A stretch of DNA of 64,000 bases from G963668185 sp963668185 (GCA_963668185.1 OY764162.1:682001-746000); one strand, 5' to 3'; shown: positions 35,113 through 44,042, counted from the stretch's first letter. The notes: generated from the letters alone by a model not told the origin. A program made the numbers and translations.

Positions 35113-36789
35113 CTACCTCCTGCGCCGCCTTCTGCGCGTTGTGCGTTGCGCCCGGCCGTGCCGCAGGTAGGGTTCGCGCTCCGGGGGCAGGTGGCCGTTG
35201 GTACGGTTGCGCGCCTGCAAGCCCGTCAAGGTAAGGTGGTCCTTCTTTTCCTTGTTGCAGGGCGGGCATAGCAGCGTTAGGTTGTCGTAGGCGTCGCTGC
35301 CGCCTTCCGACGTGGGGCGGATATGGTCAACCTCCAACACGCGAGGGTCGAAGCCGTAGTCGCGCCCGCAACCCTGGCAGAACGCGCCGATGTCGGCCAG
35401 CAGGCGCGGATGCTGCGTCCTGGGCTTGGGATGCCGGGGGCGTTTGCCCGTCGGCGTTCGGAAGGCGACCGTTGCGGGATCGCCGTCGTCCGTGCGCTGG
35501 GGAGGGACGGTCTTCAGGTGAATGTCCGCGAACGTCAGGGTTTGCTGCCCGCGCTTCTTCTTGGACTGCGGAACAACCAGGTTCTCCTGCTCCATACGGT
35601 CGAGCACCATCTGGTACGCGCCGTCCCATATATCGATGCCGACCCACTGCCGGCCCAACCGTTCGGCGGCCACGGGCGTTGTGGCGCAGCCAACGAACGG
35701 ATCAAGCACCATGTCGCCGGGATTCGAGGACGCCTTGATGATGCGCTCGTACAACGCCAACGGCTTCTGAGTCGGGTAGCCTGTGGCTTCGCCCTTCTTG
35801 CTGTAATTGGTGAACCCGCGTGGTTCAAGAATCAGGTCTTGGGGAAGCTTGCCCGTGTCGGCGGCGGCGTATCTCTTGAGGCCGGGCCACTTTCCCCTAT
35901 CGGGATGATGGATGAGCCCTGCCTTGTCCAGCGCGTCAAGCCGTTCGTGAACGCCGGCGATGCCGCGGTAGCCGGGGATGAACTCCCGCTCTATGTACTC
36001 CGCGTACGTGCCCGTCTTCGGAACCGACCAAACGCGGTTCATCGCATATACGTCGTAATCCTTCCACGGCAACGTGCTGGGGCTGCCCCTTTCGGCATTG
36101 TGGCGGGGGCCTGTCAGGTTGTCGGCGCGGTAACGTCCCCGTTCGTCTTGCGAGGGATACGCGATGCGCAACTCTTCCGGTGTCCTAGGGGTCGCGATAG
36201 CACTGCCATTCCAAGTAGTGTCCCCTCCCTTCACGTAGTAGAGAATCGTGTCGTGGATGGCACCGAACCGCTTGGCGTCATTGTGGCTTACGGACCGCCT
36301 CCAGACGATCTCATTACGGAACTGGTCCGGCCCAAAGACGGCATCGAGCATGCACTTCACCCAAGCATGGGCGGTGTGATCGATATGCAGGTAGAAGCTC
36401 CCGCCATCCGCAAGCACCCGGTGCATCTCCAGCACCCGGACGCCAAGCCAGCACAGGAACGCGCCCATGCCGTTGCTGTGGGCTTCCTTCGCCGACATGA
36501 TGACGTTCCAGATCTCCGGCTCGTCCGTGGAGATGCTGTCAAGCCAATCGGGGTGAAGGTCTTCGCGCCACCGCCACCTATCCTCGAAGCCCACGCCCGC
36601 GCTCATCTTGTCGGGCGTCACGTGGAAGTCCTTGTTCTTGTTGAACGGCGGGTCGGTAGCTATCAACTGCACCGAACGGCTATTCATCCCCTGTAGCACG
36701 GGCAGGTTGTCGCCGTGGTACAGGGTACGGTTCTCGAAGTTCATCCTGCTGGCGGGAACGGGATTCTGCATGCTCGCGGTGTCCGGCAT
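35113..36789 (-). CDS. DNA methyltransferase (N4/N6) fused to a C-terminal HNH domain
   Basis: This 558-residue protein has an alpha/beta methyltransferase with the catalytic DPPF at 46-49 and, near 360, DPFVGCATTPVAAERLGRQW, the SAM-binding FxGxG-type motif. The order of motifs (catalytic before SAM) is the beta class, like type III Mod and solitary N4/N6 enzymes. After a linker, residues about 490-540 form an HNH module: CQGC, then VLEVDHIRPTSEGGSDAYDN and LLCPPCNKEKKDHL. Both zinc pairs and the catalytic histidine are present. It could be a self-contained restriction-modification enzyme. The arginine-rich C-terminus would bind DNA. Starts at 36768 or 36741 are also possible. Confidence 0.85.
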   Translation of the reverse strand: MPDTASMQNPVPASRMNFENRTLYHGDNLPVLQGMNSRSVQLIATDPPFNKNKDFHVTPDKMSAGVGFEDRWRWREDLHPDWLDSISTDEPEIWNVIMSAKEAHSNGMGAFLCWLGVRVLEMHRVLADGGSFYLHIDHTAHAWVKCMLDAVFGPDQFRNEIVWRRSVSHNDAKRFGAIHDTILYYVKGGDTTWNGSAIATPRTPEELRIAYPSQDERGRYRADNLTGPRHNAERGSPSTLPWKDYDVYAMNRVWSVPKTGTYAEYIEREFIPGYRGIAGVHERLDALDKAGLIHHPDRGKWPGLKRYAAADTGKLPQDLILEPRGFTNYSKKGEATGYPTQKPLALYERIIKASSNPGDMVLDPFVGCATTPVAAERLGRQWVGIDIWDGAYQMVLDRMEQENLVVPQSKKKRGQQTLTFADIHLKTVPPQRTDDGDPATVAFRTPTGKRPRHPKPRTQHPRLLADIGAFCQGCGRDYGFDPRVLEVDHIRPTSEGGSDAYDNLTLLCPPCNKEKKDHLTLTGLQARNRTNGHLPPEREPYLRHGRAQRTTRRRRRRR

Positions 36790-36870
36790 CGTGCTGCCTC
36801 AGGTTGTCGGATTCGGGCCGGCGGCCATCATCCGCAACCTTAGTCTATCATACGTTCTGATAGGATGCAG

Positions 36871-36893
36871 CAGACTGGGGAAGAGGCCGGAGG
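36871..36893. repeat. Half copy of dispersed repeat family A
   Basis: CAGACTGGGGAAG followed by AGGCCGGAGG matches the right half and flank of the copy at 37891; the left arm is missing. Confidence 0.6.
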
Positions 36894-36903
36894 TTCGTCC
36901 AAG

Positions 36904-36936
36904 CCACCCCTGGATTCCGGCCTTCGCCGGAATGAC
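36904..36936. repeat. Dispersed palindromic repeat, family B
   Basis: ATTCCGGC-CTTC-GCCGGAAT between CCACCCCTGG and GAC is the reverse orientation of the copies at 8227 and 23500. Confidence 0.8.
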
Positions 36937-36968
36937 GGGTTATGCAAAGGTCTCCGAGATCCGGGCAG

Positions 36969-36996
36969 TTGACGCAGCCCGCCGCGCGTTCATAAA
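36969..36996 (+). promoter_or_regulatory. Possible sigma-70-type promoter for rpiB
   Basis: TTGACG at 36969-36974 and CATAAA at 36991-36996 are separated by 16 bp, about 45 bp before the rpiB start. Sequence match only. Confidence 0.35.
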
Positions 36997-37040
36997 CTTG
37001 CCATAGCCGTGGACTACAAGACTGGGTCTAAGGGAGAACT

Positions 37041-37496
37041 TTGCGAGTTGCAGTAGGCGCAGATCATGCCGGCTTTCACCTCAAGGAGCAGTTGGCCGAA
37101 CTCCTGAGAGAGCAGGGCCACGAGGTCCACGACGTGGGCGCGCACGAGCACGATCCGGCCGACGACTTCCCGGACTTCGCGCTCGCCCTAGCCGAAAGGG
37201 TGGCGTCCGGCGGCTCCGAGCGGGGCGTCATGGTCTGCGGCAGCGGCGTCGGCGCGAGCGTTGCCGCGAACAAGACGCCGGGGATACGCGCCGCCGTATG
37301 CCACGACTCGTACTCGGCGCATCAGGGCGTGGAGCACGACGACATGAACGTGCTGTGCCTGGGCGCTCGAATCGTGGGCATCGAAGTGGCGAAGGAACTG
37401 GTCGCCAACTTCCTGGCCGCCGAATTCAGCGGCGAAGAGCGTCACATGAGAAGGCTTCGGAAGGTGATCGCCATGGAGGACGCATCCTTCCGGTGA
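37041..37496 (+). CDS. rpiB: Ribose-5-phosphate isomerase B
   Basis: This 151-residue RpiB/LacAB-family enzyme interconverts ribose 5-phosphate and ribulose 5-phosphate. D8-H9 in GADHAGFHLKE, the catalytic cysteine C66 in MVCGSGVGASVAANK, and the conserved CLGARIVG strand are all present at the positions expected from E. coli RpiB. It starts with TTG 37041, preceded by GGGAG. A possible promoter lies about 45 bp upstream. This is core carbon metabolism between two accessory stretches. Confidence 0.93.
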   Translation: MRVAVGADHAGFHLKEQLAELLREQGHEVHDVGAHEHDPADDFPDFALALAERVASGGSERGVMVCGSGVGASVAANKTPGIRAAVCHDSYSAHQGVEHDDMNVLCLGARIVGIEVAKELVANFLAAEFSGEERHMRRLRKVIAMEDASFR

Positions 37497-37509
37497 ATGC
37501 GGACTCGGT

Positions 37510-37707
37510 CTAGCCCTCTTCTTCGATTCCCGACGCCCGCAACTTGTCGGCCTCCGCATTGCTCAGGATGCGGAACACGGAAGAGTCGGGGTCTTCGTCT
37601 GCCACGCCCCGAACGGCGGGGCGCCCGTTCTTCAACTTCACCAGCTTGGGATTGCGAATCACGACGTTCTTACGGAGCTTAAGCGAGTATGCGGTGAGTT
37701 CGTCCAT
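37510..37707 (-). CDS. Small conserved-looking protein, unknown
   Basis: This 65-residue protein, MDELTAYSLKLRKNVVIRNP..., has a central KLKNGRPAVRGV strand and an acidic C-terminus. GGAGG stands 6 nt before ATG 37707, which favours it over 37719. Lysine-arginine spacing suggests a small DNA- or RNA-binding or antitoxin-like fold, but nothing is certain. Confidence 0.55.
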   Translation of the reverse strand: MDELTAYSLKLRKNVVIRNPKLVKLKNGRPAVRGVADEDPDSSVFRILSNAEADKLRASGIEEEG

Positions 37708-37834
37708 AACAACCTCCATTGTGCAAGATGTACCGACTGGGACTTCCCATATCAGGAGTTTTCAGGCATATAGAGCAGCCCAGGCGGGATTATAGCATCA
37801 CAGCCAGACTTAAAACGACCACTCGGCCAAGTGT

Positions 37835-37954
37835 AAGTGTTCAGAGTTGATGTGGCGACCCGGTATTCGCCGCTTCTACCCCATCTCAATCTTCCCCAGT
37901 CTGCTGGGGAAGAGGCCGGAGGAGCACATGGCCTCTCACGAAGTCTGAACAATT
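37835..37954. mobile_element. MITE-like element with inverted ends
   Basis: The segment is bounded by GTGTTCAGAGTT at 37837-37848 and AAGTCTGAACAATT at 37941-37954, which are imperfect inverted repeats around TGTTCAGA. It contains family A hairpin and no gene. Its right end, CTCTCACGAA...TCTGAACA, recurs at 23544-23565. Confidence 0.5.
37891..37912. repeat. Dispersed hairpin repeat, family A
   Basis: A perfect 9-bp stem CTTCCCCAG/CTGGGGAAG with TCTG loop, followed by AGGCCGGAGG as at 36884. It sits in the middle of the MITE-like element. Confidence 0.8.
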
Positions 37955-37973
37955 ACATGCTTCTTGTCTGTCT

Positions 37974-39107
37974 TCAAGCGCCCGTCACCTCTTCCATCAC
38001 CCTCAGGACGTTCTCTCCCAGGATCTTCCGCACGTCGTCCGGCGCGTATCCGCGCTTGAGCAGTTCATCGGTGATCCACGGCATCATCGAGCAGTCGTCC
38101 AGGCCCCTCGGCGTCGAAGGAATGCCGTCGTAGTCGGAGCCCAGTCCCACGTGGTCCGCGCCCATGACGTTGACCATGTGGTCGATGTGGTCTATGACCT
38201 CGGTGTAGTGCGGAGGTTCCAGTTCCGCGCCCAGCCGCTCCCGGTGCCGCCGCCGGAGATCGCTGAGCGCGCGCTCCAACGCCTCGCCGCTCCCGCTCCA
38301 TCCGGCCTCCAGTTCGGCAGTCTCCTGCTTGTGCCGCTCGCCGAGTTCCTCCGCCGCCAGCCGGTGCGACTCCGACACGAACGCCGGCGCGAAGTTCACG
38401 GACACGACGCCGTTGTTCGCCGCGACCGCGCGTAGCTGGTCGTCGTTCATGTTGCGCGGGTGCTTGCAGATTGCGAGCGCCGATGAGTGCGACGCCATCA
38501 CCGGCTTGCTCGTGACTTCCATCGCGTCCCAGAACGTCTTCACCGAGACGTGCGAGATATCGACGATGATCCCCAGCCGGTTCATCTCGCGCACCACTTC
38601 CCTGCCGAGGTCGTTCAGCCCGTCGTGGCGCGGCTCGTCCAGGATGCCGTCCGCCCAGTTGTTGGTGTTGTTCCACGTCAGCGTCATGTACCGCACGCCG
38701 AGTTCGTGGAACATTCGGAGCGCCGCCAGGTCGTCCTGTATCGCGTGGCCGCCCTCGATGCACAGGATGCCCGCGATCTTGCCCTGCGCCTTCGCGTCCC
38801 GGACGTCGGACGCCGTACGCGCCTGCGTTATGCGGTCCGCGTGGGCGCCGAACGTCGCGTACATCGCGTCGAAGTACTGGAGCAGGCGCTGGATGCCGAA
38901 GTTCAGTTCGTACTCGTGCGGGTTCAGCCATCCCGCGAAGAACTGTCCCGTGATGCCGCCTTCTTGCATACGCGGTATGTCCATGTGTCCCCTGCCCGTG
39001 TCCAGGCCGAGGTCCTCGCCGTCGTCCACCGCGCGCCCGAAGCTGTCCGAGTGCGTGTCGACGACTATCGATGAGAAGTGAAGCTCGCGCGCCTTCTCGC
39101 TGACCAT
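37974..39107 (-). CDS. M19 (renal-type) dipeptidase
   Basis: This 377-residue zinc dipeptidase has the HxD metal motif in VVDTHSDSFGR, the bridging glutamate in CIEGGHAIQDD, then DISHVS and MASHSSA with metal-binding histidines, and GLGSDYDGI near the C-terminus. The family cleaves dipeptides, including those with a D-residue at the C-terminus. ATG 39107 has GGGAGG 6 nt upstream, better than the ATG at 39140. With D-aminoacylase at 31237 it suggests use of D-amino acid-containing peptides. Confidence 0.92.
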   Translation of the reverse strand: MVSEKARELHFSSIVVDTHSDSFGRAVDDGEDLGLDTGRGHMDIPRMQEGGITGQFFAGWLNPHEYELNFGIQRLLQYFDAMYATFGAHADRITQARTASDVRDAKAQGKIAGILCIEGGHAIQDDLAALRMFHELGVRYMTLTWNNTNNWADGILDEPRHDGLNDLGREVVREMNRLGIIVDISHVSVKTFWDAMEVTSKPVMASHSSALAICKHPRNMNDDQLRAVAANNGVVSVNFAPAFVSESHRLAAEELGERHKQETAELEAGWSGSGEALERALSDLRRRHRERLGAELEPPHYTEVIDHIDHMVNVMGADHVGLGSDYDGIPSTPRGLDDCSMMPWITDELLKRGYAPDDVRKILGENVLRVMEEVTGA

Positions 39108-39245
39108 GTGCGCCTCCCGTTGACTTGAGTATCTATGCACCGGTCCGCAGTGTCCCCCACCCCGCCCCGCCGCGCAACCTCTTATACCTTCCCCGGTCTG
39201 CTACGCTATCATTAACGTACAAAGCCAAATTGAGGTAACTGAACA

Positions 39246-41897
39246 ATGAACGGTCCCGAGCTGAGAGAAGCCTTCCTGAGTTTCTTCGAAAGCAAGGCTC
39301 ACTCCAGGGCTGCCAGCTCCTCCCTGATTCCCGTCGGGGACCCGACTCTCCTGCTCACGACCGCGGGCATGGTCCAGTTCAAGCCGTACTTCGCGGGGCA
39401 GTCCGTTCCGCCCAATCTCCGCATGGCCACGTCGCAGAAGAGCTTCCGCACCGACGACATCGACGAGGTCGGCGACGCCACGCACCTGACGCTGTTCGAG
39501 ATGCTCGGCAACTTCAGCTTCGGCGACTACTTCAAGGGCAGGGCGATGGACTACGCCCTGGAGTTCGTGCTGGACCACATGGGCCTTGAGAAAGACCGGT
39601 GCTCGATAACCGTCAACCACATCGACGAGGAGAGCATCGGCCTGTGGATGGACCGCGGCATCCCCGAAAGCCGCATCTACCGCTTCGGCGACGAAGACAA
39701 CTGGTGGGGGCCGGCAGGCGACGAAGGGGCGTGCGGCCCCAACTCGGAGATCCATTACGACACCGAGTCACCCCGCAGCTGCGGCGAGCCGGACTGCGCG
39801 CCCAACTGCGAGAACACGTTCGGCCCGCACAACGAGACGTGCGAGCGTTTCGTCGAGCTCTGGAACCTCGTCTTCATGCAGTACGAGCAGCACCTCGACG
39901 GCACGCGAACCCCCCTGCCCGCTCCCGGCGTGGACACCGGCATGGGCCTGGAGCGCGCCGCCGCCATCCTGCAGGGCGCGGACACGGTCTATGAGACCGA
40001 TCTATTCAACCCCATCGTCGAAAAGGTCGAAGAGGTCACCGGACGGCGCCGCGGCTCGGAGTACGAGACCGACTACGCCCTTCGCGTCCTCGCGGACCAC
40101 GCGCGCGGCGCGGCGTTCCTCGTCGCGGACGGCGTCGTTCCCGGCAACGAGGGGCGCGGCTACGTCGTGCGCAGGGTAATACGCAGGGCCATCCGGCACG
40201 CGCGCCGACTCGGCCTGGAGAGGCCGTTCCTCGGAGAGATCGCCGAGGTCGTAATCGAGCAGATGGGAAGCGTTTATCCGGAACTCCCCGCCAACCGCGC
40301 ATTCATCCTGACCGTGCTACAGCTTGAGGAGGAGCGCTTCCAGCAGGCGTACCAGACGGGCCTCGGCGTGCTGGAGGACGCCATGAAGGGCTCCGCGCTG
40401 CTTTCCGGCGCGGACGTGTTCCGGCTCTGGGACACGTACGGCTTCCCCGTCGAGATGACCACGGAGATCGCCCAGGAAAACGGCGTGGAGGTGGACCTGG
40501 AAGGCTTCGAAACGGAGATGGCGCGCCAGCGGGAGCGGGGCCGCGCCTCCGCCAGGTTCGGCGGCGATCAGGCCAAGATCCGCGTTTACGAGAGCCTCGG
40601 CGTAACGGACACCCCGTTCAACGGCTACTCCTCGCTGACCGGCTCCTCGGTGGTCGTCGGCCTGATCGCGGACGGCCAAGTCGTGGACAGCGCGTCCGAG
40701 GGGCAGGCCGTGGAAGTAGTCCTGATGAGCACGCCTTTCTACCCGGAGGGCGGCGGCCAGGTGGGCGACGCGGGCACGCTGGACGGCCCCGATGGCCGCA
40801 TAGACGTCGACGACACCCAGAACGTGATGGCCCACCTGATAGTCCACTTTGGGACGGTCGCCCGCGGCGCGGTGAATCTCGGCGACAACGTGGACGCGTA
40901 CGTTGACCCCGTTCGCCGCGAGGACACCGCCCGCAACCACACCGCGACGCACCTGCTCCACGCCGCCCTGCGCCAGGTGCTCGGCCCGCACGTCCGGCAG
41001 GCAGGCTCGCTCGTCGCGCCCGACCGCCTGCGCTTCGACTTCACGCACGTGCAGGCCATGACCGACGGCGAACTGTGGGACACGCAGTTCCTGGTGAACG
41101 AGAAGATCAGGCAGAACGCGAAGGTCCTGAAGGACGAAGACAGCTACACGCGCGCAATCGAACGCGGCGCGCTGGCCTTCTTCGGCGAAAGGTACGAAGA
41201 GAACGTGAGGCTGATCGAGATCGCCAACGGCGACACCTTCAGCTTCGAGGTATGCGGCGGCACACACGTCGGCCGCACCGGCGAGGTCGGCTCGCTGTTC
41301 CTGCTGGGCGAGTCCAGCATCGGCGCGGGAATTCGCCGGATCGAGGCCGTCAGCGGCCGCGCCGCGGAGCGCGTGTTTTCTGATAGGCACAGGACGCTGG
41401 AAGGCGTAGCCCGCGACCTGCAGACCTCGTCCACGGAAATCGGCGACAGGCTTCAGCGTCTGCTGGACGAAAACGCCGAGTTGCGCCGCGAGAGGGACCA
41501 GCTGCGCCGCCGTATCTCGCTGCAGTCCGCGGAGAGCCTGCTCGACGCGAAGGTCGAGGTCGAAGGCGTGCCGGTGCTCGCGGTCAACGTGCAGGTCGAG
41601 ACCGTCGAGGCCCTGCGGGAGATGGGCGACTGGCTACGGGACAAGCTTGGCAGCGGCGTCGTGGTGCTCGGCGCGGTCGTGAACGACCGCCCGTCGTTCA
41701 TCGCGATGGTGACCCAGGACCTGCTCCCGTCCGGCCTGGACGCCGCCGCCATCGTCAAGAGCGCGGCCAAAGAGGTGCAGGGCGGCGGCGGCGGACGCCC
41801 GGACGTCGCGCAGGCCGGAGGGCGCCGCGCCGACAAGCTGGACGACGCGCTCGCCCTCGTTCCCGACCTCGTCCGGGAGGCCCTCGCCGCCTCGTGA
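39246..41897 (+). CDS. alaS: Alanyl-tRNA synthetase
   Basis: This 883-residue class II synthetase has the full AlaRS layout: catalytic core with LTTAGMVQFKPYFAG and RTDDIDEVGDATHLT, editing domain with the zinc motif HTATHLLHAAL and CGGTHVGRTGEVG, and the C-Ala domain ending GGGGGRPDVAQAGG. All expected zinc ligands are visible, so editing should be intact. It overlaps ruvX by four bases (GTGA), and aroE follows; alaS-ruvX is a common bacterial pair. Confidence 0.97.
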   Translation: MNGPELREAFLSFFESKAHSRAASSSLIPVGDPTLLLTTAGMVQFKPYFAGQSVPPNLRMATSQKSFRTDDIDEVGDATHLTLFEMLGNFSFGDYFKGRAMDYALEFVLDHMGLEKDRCSITVNHIDEESIGLWMDRGIPESRIYRFGDEDNWWGPAGDEGACGPNSEIHYDTESPRSCGEPDCAPNCENTFGPHNETCERFVELWNLVFMQYEQHLDGTRTPLPAPGVDTGMGLERAAAILQGADTVYETDLFNPIVEKVEEVTGRRRGSEYETDYALRVLADHARGAAFLVADGVVPGNEGRGYVVRRVIRRAIRHARRLGLERPFLGEIAEVVIEQMGSVYPELPANRAFILTVLQLEEERFQQAYQTGLGVLEDAMKGSALLSGADVFRLWDTYGFPVEMTTEIAQENGVEVDLEGFETEMARQRERGRASARFGGDQAKIRVYESLGVTDTPFNGYSSLTGSSVVVGLIADGQVVDSASEGQAVEVVLMSTPFYPEGGGQVGDAGTLDGPDGRIDVDDTQNVMAHLIVHFGTVARGAVNLGDNVDAYVDPVRREDTARNHTATHLLHAALRQVLGPHVRQAGSLVAPDRLRFDFTHVQAMTDGELWDTQFLVNEKIRQNAKVLKDEDSYTRAIERGALAFFGERYEENVRLIEIANGDTFSFEVCGGTHVGRTGEVGSLFLLGESSIGAGIRRIEAVSGRAAERVFSDRHRTLEGVARDLQTSSTEIGDRLQRLLDENAELRRERDQLRRRISLQSAESLLDAKVEVEGVPVLAVNVQVETVEALREMGDWLRDKLGSGVVVLGAVVNDRPSFIAMVTQDLLPSGLDAAAIVKSAAKEVQGGGGGRPDVAQAGGRRADKLDDALALVPDLVREALAAS

Positions 41898-42346
41898 GGC
41901 TGCTTTCGCTGGACGTGGGCGACCGGAGAATCGGGGCCGCGCTGAGCGATCCTCTCGGCATAACGGCCACGCCCCTGCCCGCCATCGACCGCAAGCGCGT
42001 CCGGGACGCTCCCGCCGCCGTGCTGGGCCTGGCGCGGGAGCACGAGGTGTCGGGAATCGTCGTCGGCTTCCCCCTGACGCTTTCCGGGGAGGCCGCGCAC
42101 CAGGCCGCCAAGGTCAGGGAGTTCGTGCGCGCCCTGGAGTCGCAGACAGAGCTGCCCGTAGTCGCCGTGGACGAGCGCTTCTCCACTCAGGAGGCGGAGC
42201 GTCTGCTCAGATCGACGGGAAGAAGTCCCCGCTCGCGCGACAAGGGCGCTCTCGACTCCGCCGCAGCCGCCGTCATCCTGCAAACATATCTCGACGCGCA
42301 GGCCCGCCAGCCCTCCTCCCCACCGCTCGGGTTCCGTTCGTCCTGA
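41894..42346 (+). CDS. ruvX: Holliday junction resolvase RuvX/YqgF
   Basis: This 150-residue RNase H-fold protein starts LLSLDVGDRRIGAALSD, with the first catalytic aspartate, then has the second acid in VVDERFST region (AVDERFSTQEAE) and ends in KGALDSAAAAVILQTYLD. YqgF is thought to process pre-16S rRNA ends. GTG 41894 overlaps the alaS stop. The last codons and the TGA stop lie within a dispersed repeat of family D (42336-42360), so the repeat supplies the C-terminus FRSS and stop. Confidence 0.92.
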   Translation: MRLLSLDVGDRRIGAALSDPLGITATPLPAIDRKRVRDAPAAVLGLAREHEVSGIVVGFPLTLSGEAAHQAAKVREFVRALESQTELPVVAVDERFSTQEAERLLRSTGRSPRSRDKGALDSAAAAVILQTYLDAQARQPSSPPLGFRSS

Positions 42347-42360
42347 GCCTGTCGAAGGAC
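42336..42360. repeat. Dispersed repeat, family D
   Basis: GTTCGTCCTGAGCCTGTCGA followed by AGGAC is a short imperfect palindrome. Related copies are at 43850, 51804 and 55592. This one contains the ruvX stop. Confidence 0.75.
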
Positions 42361-42415
42361 CCCGCCACGAGTGAGACCCCCTTGCATTAAATACTCTCAT
42401 GTGCGAAAACACTCA

Positions 42416-42440
42416 GGCCACTGCGACACTTACAGTGGCC
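42416..42440. other. 8-bp stem-loop between ruvX and aroE
   Basis: GGCCACTG pairs with CAGTGGCC around a 9-base loop. There is no T-run after it, so it is not a clear terminator for ruvX. Confidence 0.5.
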
Positions 42441-42482
42441 AGGCGCCGCTCCGCCCGGACTTAGAAGCAAACTGGAACTTTC

Positions 42483-43343
42483 ATGACTAGACTAGCTGGG
42501 ATAGTTGGCCACCCGTTGGGGCATTCCGTCTCTCCCCCGATGCACCAGGCCGCGTTCGACGCGCTCGATATGAACGTGCGCTACAGGAGGTGGAACACGC
42601 CTCCGATAATGCTTCCGTACAGGCTGGAGGCCATGCGCCGCGAACGCTGCCTGGGCGCGAACGTCACCATCCCACACAAGGCCGTCGCCTTCGAATACGT
42701 TGACGAAGCCGATCCCCTGGCCCGGTCCATCGGCGCGATCAACACGATCGTGAACACGGAAGGCCGGCTTACCGGCTACAACACCGACGCGCACGGCTTC
42801 GTCACGTCCCTCAAGCACGAGATCGGGAGCAGTCTGGCGGGAGTCAACGCCCTCGTGCTGGGCGCAGGCGGCGCCGCGCGGGCCGCGGTCTTCGGCCTGG
42901 CCGGCGAGGGCGCCGGAAGCATCGCGATCGCCAACCGCACGGCTCCCAAGGCCGCCGCGCTGGCCTCCGCCGCCGGGCCGGACGCCAACGCCGCCGTCGT
43001 CGAGCTCGGCAGCGAAGAGTTCGAGCGGACGGCTCTCGCCGCCGATCTGATCGTCAACTGCACCTCTGTCGGCATGGCGGGAGGCTCCTCCCCGGACGGG
43101 ACTCCCATCCCGAAGCAGCTTCTCAAGAAGGAGACCGTCGTCTTCGACATGGTGTACAACCCGGCCGAGACTCCCCTGCTCGCCGATGCCGCCGAGGCCG
43201 GCGCAGTGGCGGTGGACGGCCTGGCCATGCTCGTGCACCAGGGCGCGGCCGCCTTCGAGCTGTGGACCGGCGAGCCCGCCCCGCTCGACGTCATGTTCGC
43301 CGCCGCCCGCGAGGCGATGGCCGAGATGCAGGAGACTTCGTAG
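42483..43343 (+). CDS. aroE: Shikimate dehydrogenase
   Basis: This 286-residue enzyme reduces 3-dehydroshikimate with NADPH. The substrate site is GHPLGHSVSPPMHQAAF with N65-type NVTIPHK and NTDAHGF; the cofactor loop is LGAGGAARAAVFGL, and NRT in AIANRTAPKA favours NADPH. All catalytic residues (the K in PHK and D in NTD) are present. It lies 137 bp after ruvX, separated by a stem-loop, so it may have its own transcript. The other shikimate genes are scattered. Confidence 0.95.
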   Translation: MTRLAGIVGHPLGHSVSPPMHQAAFDALDMNVRYRRWNTPPIMLPYRLEAMRRERCLGANVTIPHKAVAFEYVDEADPLARSIGAINTIVNTEGRLTGYNTDAHGFVTSLKHEIGSSLAGVNALVLGAGGAARAAVFGLAGEGAGSIAIANRTAPKAAALASAAGPDANAAVVELGSEEFERTALAADLIVNCTSVGMAGGSSPDGTPIPKQLLKKETVVFDMVYNPAETPLLADAAEAGAVAVDGLAMLVHQGAAAFELWTGEPAPLDVMFAAAREAMAEMQETS

Positions 43344-43371
43344 CTTCCCGCCGCCTCTAAATCATCCGTAG

Positions 43372-43391
43372 GGGCCGTTCGCGAACGGCCC
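43372..43391. repeat. Dispersed perfect palindrome, family C
   Basis: GGGCCGTTCGCGAACGGCCC after GTAG; compare 23846-23865. It lies 29 bp past aroE, between convergent genes, where it could help end transcription. Confidence 0.75.
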
Positions 43392-43441
43392 TTCCCAGTT
43401 AACATCCCCCTACGCCAACTGGGTTTCCGTTCCTCTACCAG

Positions 43442-43786
43442 CTATTCCCCGTTTTCGAAGTCCTGGCCGAACTGGTCCCAAAACTCAGCCAAGTCTCCCC
43501 AATCAGATTCCTCCATGCCGTTGCCTCCGGTCGGGTCCATCGACGACAGTATCCACAACAACATGCCAAAGAGGGCTTCGCCGAACTCATCGGAATCTTC
43601 CCCGTCCCGCTCGTTGTCCAACTGCATCTGCTCGACCATGCTGAGCAATTCGGCTTGCGTCGCTTCCACTGCGGCCACCTGCTCTTGCAGGTCTTCAATC
43701 GCGTCGAGCACTTCGTCATCGTTCGATTGGCAAGCCACGCCTGCCAGGACCACCACTGCCGCAAGAAGCACGACCAGCTTTCTCAT
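43442..43786 (-). CDS. Small coiled-coil lipoprotein
   Basis: This 114-residue protein has a lipoprotein signal with LAGVAC (cysteine 19) and a heptad-patterned helix (EVLDAIEDLQEQVAAVEATQ), followed by an acidic, methionine-rich tail with a hydrophobic patch (GEALFGMLLWILSSMD). AAGGAG stands before ATG 43786. It looks like a small outer-surface structural protein; no family recognised. Compare the lipoprotein at 14085. Confidence 0.65.
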   Translation of the reverse strand: MRKLVVLLAAVVVLAGVACQSNDDEVLDAIEDLQEQVAAVEATQAELLSMVEQMQLDNERDGEDSDEFGEALFGMLLWILSSMDPTGGNGMEESDWGDLAEFWDQFGQDFENGE

Positions 43787-43849
43787 GCTGTCTCCTTAAT
43801 CTCGATCAGACACTCGTACAGGTCAGACTCCGCCATCGGTCCCGAACCC

Positions 43850-43873
43850 GTTCGTGGTGAGCCTGTCGAACCA
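43850..43873. repeat. Dispersed repeat, family D
   Basis: GTTCGTGGTGAGCCTGTCGA then ACCA; a copy of the repeat at 42336. Confidence 0.75.
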
Positions 43874-44042
43874 TGAGCGGGCTGCCAGCCGCCATTTTAC
43901 GTAATCACCTATAGCGAAACGGAACCGGACCGGCCCCGCACTTGCAAGGCTGCCGGATAGACAGTTAGCCTGTGCCCCGTACGCAAGTCGCCGGCTTGAG
44001 CGCATCACAAGCAAAGGGCATTAGAGGAAGCCGCACACACCC

